A program made the translations under genes and the position numbers. From the NCBI RefSeq assembly GCF_028476545.1, contig NW_026731874.1:868501-932500 (forward strand): DNA of 64,000 nt. The letters run 5' to 3'. This DNA comes from Physella acuta. Lineage: Eukaryota; Mollusca; Gastropoda; Physidae. The notes beneath the pieces are model-generated. The model ran no database searches and had not been told where the DNA came from. It was given only the letters and a program-made list of their open reading frames with translations. The number at the start of each line of letters is the position of its first letter. Within the stretch, counting starts at the first letter, position 1. This document shows, piece by piece, positions 33,801 through 45,800 of the stretch.

Positions 33801-36800
33801 TGGGCCAGCCCACCCCTACAGTAGATCTGTGGGCCAGCCCACCCCTACAGTAGATCTGTGGGCCACCCCTACAGTAGATCTGTGGGCCAGCCCTACAGTA
33901 GATCTGTGGGCCAGCCCTACAGTAGATCTGTGGGCCACCCCTACAGTAGATCTGTGGGCCACCCCTACAGTAGATCTGTGGGCCACCCCTACAGTAGATC
34001 TGTGGGCCACCCCTACAGTAGATCTGTGGGCCAGCCCTACAGTAGATCTGTGGGCCAGCCCACTCCTACAGTAGATCTGTGGGCCAGCCCACCCCTACAG
34101 TAGATCTGTGGGCCACCCCTACAGTAGATCTGTGGGCCACCCCTACAGTAGATCTGTGGGCCAGCCCTACAGTAGATCTGTGGGCCACCCCTACAGTAGA
34201 TCTGTGGGCCACCCCTACAGTAGATCTGTGGGCCAGCCCACCCCTACAGTAGATCTGTGGGCCACCCCTACAGTAGATCTGTGGGCCACCCCTACAGTAG
34301 ATCTGTGGGCCACCCCTACAGTAGATCTGTGGGCCACTCCTACAGTAGATCTGTGGGCCAGCCCACCCCTACAGTAGACCTGTGGGCCACCCCTACAGTA
34401 GATCTGTGGGCAAGCCCACCCTTACAGTAGATCTGTGGGCCAGCCCACCCCTACAGTAGATCTGTGGGCCAGCCCACCCCTACAGTAGATCTGTGGGCCA
34501 GCCCACCCCTACAGTAGATCTGTGGGCCACCCCTACAGTAGATCTGTGGGCCAGCCCTACAGTAGATCTGTGGGCCACCCCTACAGTAGATCTGTGGGCC
34601 AGCCCTACAGTAGATCTGTGGGTCAGCCCACCCCTACAGTAGATCTGTGGGCCACCCCTACAGTAGATCCTTGGGCCAGCCCTACAGTAGATCTGTGGGC
34701 CAGCCCACCCCTACAGTAGATCTGTGGGCCAGCCCTACAGTAGATCTGTGGGCTACCCCTACAGTAGATCTGTGGGCCACCCCTACAGTAGATCTGTGGG
34801 CCACCCCTACAGTAGATCTGTGGGCCAGCCCACCCCTACAGTAGATCTGTGGGCCAGCCCTACAGTAGATCTGTGGGCCAGCCTACCCCTACAGTAGATC
34901 TGTGGGCCACCCCTACAGTAAATCTGTGGGCCACCCCTACAGTAGATCTGTGGGCCACCCCTACAGTAGATCTGTGGGCCAGTCCACCCCTACAGTAGAT
35001 CTGTGGGCCAGCCCTACAGTAGATCTGTGGGCCAGCCCTACAGTAGATCTGTGGGCCAGCCCTACAGTAGATCTGTGGGCCAGCCCTACAGTAGATCTGT
35101 GGGCCAGCCCTACAGTAGATCTGTGGGCCAGCCCTACAGTAGATCTGTGGCCAACCCACCCCTACAGTAGATCTGTGGGCCAGCCCACCCCTACAGTAGA
35201 TCTGTGGGCCAGCCCACCCCTACAGTAGATATGTGGGCCAGCCCACCCCTACAGTAGATCTGTGGGCCAGCCCTACAGTAGATCTGTGGGCCACCCCTAC
35301 AGTAGATCTGTGGGCCAGCCCTACAGTAGATCTGTGGGCCACCCCTACAGTAGATCTGTGGGCCACCCCTACAGTAGATCTGTGGGCCAGCCCTGCAGTA
35401 GATCTGTGGGCCAGCCCTACAGTAGATCTGTGGGCCAGCCTACCCCTACAGTAGATCTGTGGGCCACCCCTACAGTAGATCTGTGGGCCAGTCCACCCTT
35501 ACAGTAGATCTGTGGGCCAGCCCTACAGTAGATCTGTGGGCCAGCCCACCCCTACAGTAGATCTGTGGGCCACCCCTACAGTAGATCTGTGGGCCAGCCC
35601 TACAGTAGATCTGTGGGCCACTCCTACAGTAGATCTGTGGGCCAGCCCACCCCTACAGTAGACCTGTGGGCCACCCCTACAGTAGATCTGTGGGCCAGCC
35701 CACCCCTACAGTAGATCTGTGGGCCAGCCCACCCCTACAGTAGATCTGTGGGCCAGCCCACCCCTACAGTAGATCTGTGGGCCAGCCCACCCCTACAGTA
35801 GATCTGTGGGCCAGCCCACCCCTACAGTAGATCTGTGGGCCACCCCTACAGTAGATCTGTGGGCCAGCACTACAGTAGATCTGTGGGCCAGCCCACCCCT
35901 ACAGTAGATCTACTTTAGCTACTTTTCTTACTACTCTACTTTAGCTACTTTTATTACAACTCTACTTTAGCTACTTTTATTACAACTGTACTTTAGCTAC
36001 TTTTATTACAACTCTACTTTAGCTACTTTTATTACAACTCTACATTAGATACTTTTATTACAACTCTACATTAGCTACTTTTATTACAACACTACTTTAG
36101 CTACTTTTATTACAACTGTACTTTAGCTACTTTTATTACAACTGTACTTTAGCTACTTTTATTACAACTCTACTTTAGCTACTTTTATTACAACTCTACA
36201 TTAGATACTTTTATTACAACTGTACTTTAGCTACTTTTATTACAACTGTACTTTAGCTACTTTTATTACAACTCTACTTTAGCTACTTTTATTACAACTC
36301 TACATTAGATACTTTTATTACAACTCTCCTTTAGCTACTTTTGTTTTTACACCCTCTCTATTAGAACAGCAGATATAAATCTAATATATAAAGCTCAATT
36401 CTGTATGTAACATGTAATAAGTTTGTCGTTGACATACTTTGATGGATTTAAGTGTTAGATTATTATCGTGCTCATAGTCTAAATTTATGAGTTAAAAAAT
36501 TACTATTGAAAGTGTTGGGAAAAAATTTTCATTTTTCAAACTGATAGTAATAATTGTCGGCATGTTCATTAAACACAATTTAAAAAATTATCATCTTTTA
36601 CAAAAATTCTAATTATGTCTGAAAATTATTTATATTTAGTCCTTTAGCACTTACTTCCCTTTGATAAATTAGGAAAACACAATTACTTCCCTTTATAAAA
36701 CATTGCATTAGTGGAAAAGAATTTACTTTTTATTACTTTGTTTTGGTGTTGGGAAAAAAATAATTACATAATTAGCGGGGATTGATCAAGTGCAAATGTT

Positions 36801-39800
36801 GTAGGTATTTTACGAATAAGCTTGGAGTATTATAATTGTTCATTTGGTTTGGTTTGGCACCTACGTTCGTTTAAGTGAGTGCAAAAGACTATGAATAAGT
36901 TGGGGTACTATAGTTGATTATTAAGCTGAAACAGGCGATTCTGCCCTGGGCTAGACTGTGAGCACTTTGCATTATGTTCGTGTTAGTGTTTTCTTTGTGT
37001 TTAGGTTGGGTTTGCGTTAGTGGTTACGTTTTGATTTGGTTCGTTTTTGTTCTTTCTTTTTTCGTTTTCGTTTGTGTTTTTTCTTTGGGTTTGTATTTGT
37101 GTTTGTGGTTGGTTTTGCGTTTGGATTTGGTTCGTTTTCGTTTGCTTTTTCATTTTTTTTTCTTTGTGTTCGTATTGGTGTTTGTGGTTGTGGTTGGGTT
37201 TGTTGTTAGGTTTTTGTTTTCGTTTGTATTTGTAATTGTGTTAGCGTTATGTTTGCGTTTTGTTGTTTAGGTTTTGGTTGGTTGTGGTTTGGGTGGGCAA
37301 TGCCGGGTTTATGATGATTAATAAACACACAGGTAATGGTCTTTAACAGAAAGGTTTTTCACAGAAGCCAGAGCAGGGCCTGGCCGTGACGGCTAGTAAT
37401 TACATAAATACATAATTACATTAATACATAATTACTATAAATATTAGATATAAATAGGGACTCACCTGAGGAGGAATGGTCAGTTGGTCGTTTTCTGTGA
37501 ACTTGTTTCATAATACGATCAAAAGGGTTGCTTGTGTCTTGTGGTGAGCCACAAACTAAAACAGTTTTATTCACAGATTTCTTGGCTAAGCCATTACCAG
37601 TTAAATCAGATTTCTTGGCTAAGCCATTGCCAGTTAAATCAGATTTCTTGGCTAAGCCATTGCCAGTTAAATCAGATTTCTTGGCTAAGCCATTACCAGT
37701 TAAATCAGATTTCTTGGCTAAGCCATTCTTGCCTGCTGTGAGTTTGTCGGATGTGCTGCTGGTTGCGTGGGGGTCCTCACCTGGCCGCTCCCCACCAACC
37801 CTTAGCCAAGCCTGATAGGCTTGGGATTTTTGTCTTTCCTTGCGATCTTTTTCCTCTTGTGTAAGAGGTCTATCTTCTTCTTCCTTTTTTTTCACTACAA
37901 CTACAGCTTTAGGCGGTTCCTTTTGTTTTTCTTCAGCCATGGCTAGAATAGATTTAAAATCCATAGGAGGCGGCCGCACTTGCTTTGACGATGACTTCAG
38001 ATTACGCTTAGGTTTAGGAAATATAGACAAGTCACTTTTTGAGGATGACTTCAGATTACTTAAGTCACTTTTGTCCTTGTGTTTTGTTTTCTTGGATGCT
38101 TTTTTCATAACAGATAGCTTGTGACTAGATGAATTTAAAGATGACTTACGACTTGATGAATTTAAAGATGACTTACGACTTGATGTACCCAATGAATTTT
38201 TTTCTTCTGGTTTCTTGGTGGCTCTCTCCCATGCTTGTTTGGCCATGCGTGCAATTTTTTCTTTTTCTAATTTAGCATTTCTTTCTGACAGCATGACATC
38301 TAGAGCCGCGGGTACCAGTTCATCATCAGAGGACACATCATCTCGAACTATTTCAGCTGACTTTGCTTTGTCTTCATGTTTGTCATCAGATTTAGATGAC
38401 TTTCTCTGTGACTTCTCTCCTTTTGGCCGCCTGCCTTTCATGGCATTTTCTTTATGAATGGCTTCTAGAGTTCTTTGTTTAATGGCTTGCAGTTTGGCCA
38501 GTATTTTTTCTCTCTCTGATAATCCTTCATGTTTTGTCTGGATTGTTGTAGAGGGCACGCAATTAGAGGGAGAAGGTAAGTCTTTATGCTTCTCATGTTT
38601 GTTGGGAATGAGCTTGGACTTGCCAGCCCGCAATTTGGAATCACCTGTCCCATGTTTGGAATCACCTGTCCCATGTTTGGAATCACCTGTCCCATGTTTG
38701 GAATCACCTGTCCCATGTTTGGAATCACCTGTCCCATGTTTGGAATCACCTGTCCCACGTTTGGAATCACCTGTCCCATGTTTGGAATCACCTGTCCCAT
38801 GTTTGGAATCACCTGTCCCATGTCTTGAGACTTCGGCTATTTTAGTGGCTTCAATTGGTTTACTCTTCAGGCCTGATGGTCCATCACCGTCGTCAAATAA
38901 AGATTTTATAAATTCGTCTTTATCAACCGAAGTTTTTTTAGGAATTTTAAAGACGTTTTTTTTTTCACTTGCCTCTGGTAAAAAAAATGTAAAACATTGA
39001 TGTCAACTCACAATTGCCAAGAAAAGTTAACTCTTTCCCTATGAGACTAATATGGCTAATAGTATTCTTCTAATCTCAAATATTGATGAGCATAACTCAA
39101 GTCAACTGGGTGGTAGAAACACATTAGAATAAACCATCTTGTACTACATAAACTACTATCACATCAACATTTTTGTTTCAGTAGAAAAATTTAAACGGCT
39201 TACACTGCCAAATTTTTAAATGAATATTGACAATGCTGTTGTTAACAAATAAATATACAATACACAGCAAGAAAAATGATCATCGTGTATTACAAAAAAA
39301 ATAGAATTATTCTGGTAGAGGGGCAAGAAAAACATTATTCAAAACTCTCCAACTGAAAGATAAGCCACAAAGGTTTCTTACAAGTTTGTCTTGAAAAATT
39401 ACTTGATTGTTTAGAACTCAGCATATCAAATTTTTTTAAAAACATTTATAAACATTCATCACAACTAAAGGGTCAACTCCCAGCACTTTGACTATCAGAT
39501 CAGCTAAGAATGGTTGAACTAACCTGATTGTTTTAATATAATCAACTCCCAGCACTTTGACTATCAGATCAGCTAAGAATGGTTGAACTAACCTGATTGT
39601 TTTAATATAATCAATTCCCAGCACTTTGACTATCAGATCAGCTAAGAATGGTTGAACTAACCTGATTGTTTTAATATAATCAACTCCCAGCACTTTGACT
39701 ATCAGATCAGCTAAGAATGGTTGAACTAACCTGATTGTTTTAATATAATCAACTCCCAGCACTTTGACTATCAGATCAGCTAAGAATGGTTGAACTAACC

Positions 39801-42800
39801 TGATTGTTTTAATATAATCAACTCCCAGCACTTTGACTATCAGATCAGCTAAGAATGGTTGAACTAACCTGATTGTTTTAACATACTAAGAATGTGGCAA
39901 CTAACCTCTTTCCTGTTCTTTCTCTTTTATGAGACTTTGAACAATTTTTGACTTGGGCTTTGTTTTTTTCTCTTCTTTTTTGGGTGCAGGTAGATCTAGG
40001 CTGTAGCGGGCGACTTTCTAATAAAAACAAAGAAATAGTGTGTCACATAGGAGGTGTATGTGTCACATTGGGGGGTGCATGTGTCATATTGGGTGGTGCA
40101 TGTGTCACATTTGGGGGGGTGTGCATGTGTCACATTGGGGGGTGCATGTGTCACATTGGGTGGTGCATGTGTCACATTGGGGGGTGCATGTGTCACATTG
40201 GGTGGTGTATGTGTCACATTGGGGGGTGCATGTGTCATATTGGGTGGCGTATGTGTCACATTGGGGGGTGCATGTGTATTATTGGGTGGCATATGTGTCA
40301 CATTGGGTGGCGTATGTGTCACATAGGAGGTGTATGTGTCACATTGGGGGGTGCATGTGTCATATTGGGTGGTGTATGTGTCACATTGGGTGGTGTATGT
40401 GTCACATTGGGTGGGGGGTTGTCACAGTTGGGTGGTGTGTCAAAGTTTGTGTGTCACAATCTGAATGAATGTAATGTTCAATGACTTTCTACCTAAAAGC
40501 ATGCTATTTAAAGGTCAATGAGTGACCTTAGTTGTATATGATCAAAGATCTGCACCAACAACACGTCATCCCCATGTGGGAGCCGTGCAGATCAAATAAA
40601 TATTTTTAACAATACAAAACATGAAGCTTGGTTCATATCCACCTTGGCACACAGAAGCATGGTATAAATTAAAATTTATTTTTCTACAAATGTTATTATT
40701 ATTTCTGGAATGGAGTTCATTCAATCATATTTAAAAGGCAATTTAAAGGTGATTTTTGAAGGCTATGTTTATGTCAAACAAAAAGTTTGGCAAACAGCTA
40801 AGATAAAGGTTCATGGTGAACAGCTCGTTAGGGGTTGTAATGAACATTCACATGGTCTAGGAACATTCACATGGACTAGGAACATTCGCATGGACTAGAA
40901 ACATTCATCTTTGGTTTTTACAAGCTTTTATTTAACTCACTTCCTCTGTCGTCAGTCTGTCTAGATCGAAACTTGGGGCACTTCTAACTGAGAGATTTGT
41001 ATCAACATTGGCACGTGGGTCAAGACATGAAGAATATGCAACTTGACGTCATATTATTAAGTGTTGGGTCCTGGCCTTTTGCGACCATATGTGACGTTGA
41101 GGAGTGTGGGGAGGGGATCGTTAAAAAATCATGACGTGGCTTATAATATGGGTGACCCCAGTGTAGTTTTGAATACCGTGGTTTAATTACAACTGTTTTT
41201 TTTTTTTTACACAAGCTGTGTCGTCTTAATTTTTCTTTGTACATGTAGGATATGAGTTTTGTTTGTTTTATAATGACAGTGAGTAGTAGTAAATACGATA
41301 TTTAATTCAACATGTAGACATCCACCTAGTCTGGGAGTGAAGACCCCACAAACACACACACAAAGTTTTTTTTACCCCACTCCTTGATTTTCATTAGATA
41401 GAGCCTAGTTCGGTTCTGGTTTTGAAAAAAAAAGTTTCACCGCAAGTGCCAACGTCATCCAAGATAAATACCACGGCAGATTTTTTTCCAAGGAGTATTT
41501 ACCCTACTCACCAGCCCCCTCACGCCATACCACATTTCTTTACAGAGTTAAAAGTTTAACTTTGAGTTCAAGAAGGGGAGAGGGTGGTATTGAAACAACA
41601 AAGCTGTTTCTTTAATAGTACAAATATAGGCTTATAACTAAAAAATTATAATCCAATTGCGATAGCATCTTACGGGAAATGTGTAATCTCAGTATAAAAT
41701 TAATTAGTTAGCCTAATTAACTAAATAAATATCGCTAATGATAATGAAGGGAGATTTGGTTATGGTACGACACATCAATTTAACAAGCCCGCCGGTTAGT
41801 TGAGGCCAGGCTGGGAGGGGGGGGGGAGGAGGAGGAGTTCTGCCGTTAGCCAAGCCATGTGTGTATTTTAGTTAACTACCAGTAACCTTACACCCCTTTT
41901 TAAAGAAGATTCTATTCTGATATGGTATAAAAAATTCCCAAGTTATACATTTAATAGCGTTAGGCTAAGTAGTAAATACTTTTATATTTTATTGGTAAAA
42001 TCACGATATAGCGTTGGTTATTATTATGGAATTGTACAGCAGTAAAAAACAGTAAAACCATAGCGTAGTCAGTCGAGCCGTTCCGGAAACCACCGGAAAT
42101 ACTGTAGACCACCATTTATTTGCAGCCATATTATTTTTAATACAAAATGTTTAAAAATGTGCATGGAGTGATTTTAGTTGCATTTTAAATACTGTTTTGA
42201 TAATTATTTTGTATTTCTAATTATTTTAAGTGTACATGCTAATTATTGCTGCTACTAAATATTGTTCTAGAGCAGGGGTCTCCAAACTACGGCCCGCGGG
42301 CCGCATAGGCCCGCGAGGTCATTTCATCCGGCCCGCGACGATCTTTTTGTCCACTGAATAAATGTTTGTTAGAGGTGACTGAGGAACTTTGCACAGAAAA
42401 TTCAAAACAATTAGAAAATGTAGCTTAGTGTGCAAATACCATTGCCGCCGTGTTGCAGACATTGGTGAAAACATCGTGACTCAAATAGCGAAATATGCAA
42501 GCAAGCTTCACCATTTTTCATTTGCAATGGATGAGTCGCTGGACAGCTGTTCCACCTCTCAACTGCTTGTGTTCATTAGAGGTGTGGATCAAGACATGAA
42601 CATAACACAAGAGCTGGCTTCACTACATATAATGTGTGACACTGTTACCGGAGAGAATATCTTACCATAGATAGTTCAGAGACAAACGCAAAATCGCAAG
42701 ATTGATCATATTTCACATCAGTAAGATGGCTCATTTTGCGAGAACGTTCTGAGCAGAATATTTAAATTAATAAAAAAATAGGTGACTTCCTGGAAGTAAA

Positions 42801-45800
42801 GGCAAGCCACAGCCCCTATTGTCTGATGAAGATATGAACAACTTGACACACTTTCAGCAGTGCAAGGTCTTTACGGCTGAAGCAACCACTGAGTTCGCCA
42901 CGTCATTTGCATGCGAGGTCATCAAAGACCTCCAGCTGCTGTTTCAGTAGCGGTTCTCTTACTTGGATTCAAAGGCAGAAGAAGTCTGACTGTTTCAAAA
43001 CCCATTTGAAACAAATGTGGCCAGTTGCAAAGATGAACTGCATCATGCGGTTATTGAATTGCAAGAAAATGACTTCCATAGAGATGCTTTCAAAGAAAGG
43101 CGGATGGGTTTTCATAAGTTTTTGCACAAGGAAGACTTTCCTAACATTAAAACTTCTGCATCAAAGTACCTTTTAAAGTTTGGAACAACATACCGGTGTG
43201 AACAAACATTTTCAAGAATGAAATACGTTAAGAATAATTTGAGAGCAGAGCAAACTTGGACCTCGAGTGTGTTGTCGCCCCCCGAAAGTGTTTCTTCCAG
43301 ACTTTTTACTACGGGGGGTGGGGGGGGGGGGGGAGATGGGGGTGAACACTTAAAATATATATATATATTTCTATATAAACTATATTTTGTTGGGGGGGGG
43401 GGGGGGCGCCACCACCCCGAAGAGATGCCTTAAAGAAACTCTAGCCCCGAACTGATATTTGATAGTTAATGCGGCCCTCGGGCTGAAAAGTTTGGAGACC
43501 CCTGTTCTAGAGTGAAGTTCAACAGCCGATCACACAAAGGAGAAAATTCAGAACTCCCGACTTTCATCAGGCGCTATTTTGTAACCGTTTCACACAGAGA
43601 CAAACCGAAAGTACTATATTACTCCTCTGCCATTCTTTTTCTACTCTAATATGTATAAATCATTTTATATTCCTACACATAGAATTTAAGATATTCATGT
43701 TTTAGTGACATGCTACTTGCAGTATTTTTTCCGCCTCTTTTTTTTTTTTGTTTCCTGCTGCCACCTGAACCGACTGGCGTAAAGATCGTATTTTATATGT
43801 TTTAATCCAATTTTAATAACTAAAATAAATATTTTACACTTTTAAACGTGTTGTTGATTATTGCATTATTAATTAATAGATTGCAAAACCAAATAAAAAA
43901 CATGTTAATTAAATTTGTTAACTACACATTACGGATGACCCAGTGATGACTCCAGGGACGCATTATAATAATCATAACAAAAGGACATAACGTAACATTT
44001 GCTTAGATATGCTTGTGTGTAGAGACACAAACGAGATTTAGAAGAAGTAGATGATCGAAATAATTTAAAACAACAAAAAAAATTAGAAATTACATAGATT
44101 CTATAAATACAGAGCATCTAGATCTAGGCTAGTCTAGCAGCGATGTGAAACAACCCTAATCGTCACCCAAGCTGAGGCCACCCATATTCACCTCTCAGGT
44201 TGCTTTATTAGCCTTATTATTATCTATCGTATGGACAGTGTCCCGCACATATTGTAGAAGCTATTTATAGTTAACCTAGTTATAAAAAGCTTTGATTGGT
44301 TGGTTTTATTCGTCTCATCCGGGACCTAGGGCTTTTCATAGGGAGAACTAGAATCGCCTACGACGTCATACCACAAACTTGAAAATTTAAAAACTCGTCT
44401 TCCAGAAGGAGAAAACACAAGAATTTGACCTGGATATAGATCTATTTAGAAATGGACATGTGTACAGTAGATATCGGTAGTTTTGTATAAAACATCCAAA
44501 AATTAAGTTAAAACATTTTATTAGCCTAATTTAATGCACTTGACTTTATTTTTATTTCAACGGTCAAATAAATGGTTTACAGTAATTAATGTTACCGAAA
44601 CTCAACAAACATTATCAGATAATTTCCGATGCTAGATTTAGATTCTAGATCTATATTGTGAGATTACCCTTTTACTTTAGTAGGCCTCCTTTTTAAAACT
44701 TTTAGCAGTTTTAGCCCTAACCTAACTTACTTTTAACTTCCTTACTTTTTAACTTAGTAACTTAACATGGTAATCTATCGTTTTTGGTAAGTAAAATTGC
44801 CCATGGCTATTAATGTACGAAAACGTTACCTCATTTTCAAGGCTTTAATAGAAGTATATTGTCATATGTTTGTGTCAAATATTATAGATAAATGAATAAT
44901 AAACCTAAATCAATGGCTAAATATATCGATATAGGCCAGAAATTAACTTTAAACAGCAGTGTCTGAGAGCAAGATTTGCTATATAAACAGCAGCCACTTG
45001 TAAAATAGAGTGGCTTCCCCCTGAATCTCGCACTATATTCTATAATAGTCTGGCGCGTTGCTTAGATGGCTGGATTGACCTCTGACCCTGAAACCTCACG
45101 CGTCGTTTTTAGACGGTTTTTACGTTTATTTTAGGGGTCCTATCCACGACAAATGAAAAACCTGTTAATCTCGCAATTTTTCATCATTATTTTAATGCAA
45201 AATGCTAATAAAATGGATAATATGCCTTAGAATGCCAGAAAAAATCGAGATATTTGTTGTTGTAAATAATGAGCGGATTTCTAGTGGAGCGCTCTCCGTA
45301 AAAACTGAACCGCCGCTAAAAACGACCGACCTCCGGGGAAAACGGCCCGACAGACTCTAAGTTATTATATAATTGAGATATTTAACTTGTATATTTACAT
45401 TATTATTGATTCTGGTTTCCAAAATCTTATCCCAAAATGAGGTACCCACGCTGACATTTCTATCCGCTATTTTTAGTATCATGACGTCATTGCTACGCTA
45501 GTTGCCAGACTGAAACAACTAGTTTTCGTTTTTTACGGAATGAACTGTTAAGTCTAGTATTTTAATTATAATTCAATTGTAGCATGTGCGGAAAAAGTAA
45601 AATTATGGACATTATTATTGTATTAGTAATTTTATTAGTATATTGATTTTTTCTTCACTGTGGGCCGACAGTTGCTGCATTCGTGACCGGTGGTTAACCT
45701 CGTCAACGCCGCGTGGCCTATTCGCTTATATAATCAGTGATGCTCGTTCAGTGGCCTTTTTCAGAGCTAGGCCTAATTACGGGCGATTTTTAGACTTAAT

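Noticed and set aside
36974-37270. A 98-residue hydrophobic frame resembling a membrane protein
   Set aside because: The DNA is almost purely G and T, so Val, Phe, Leu and Cys are forced by composition; it lies in an SPTY2D1 intron.
42907-43433. Plus-strand frames of 89 and 138 residues as host genes
   Set aside because: They are pieces of the hAT transposase between its inverted ends, continuing into low-complexity G-runs.
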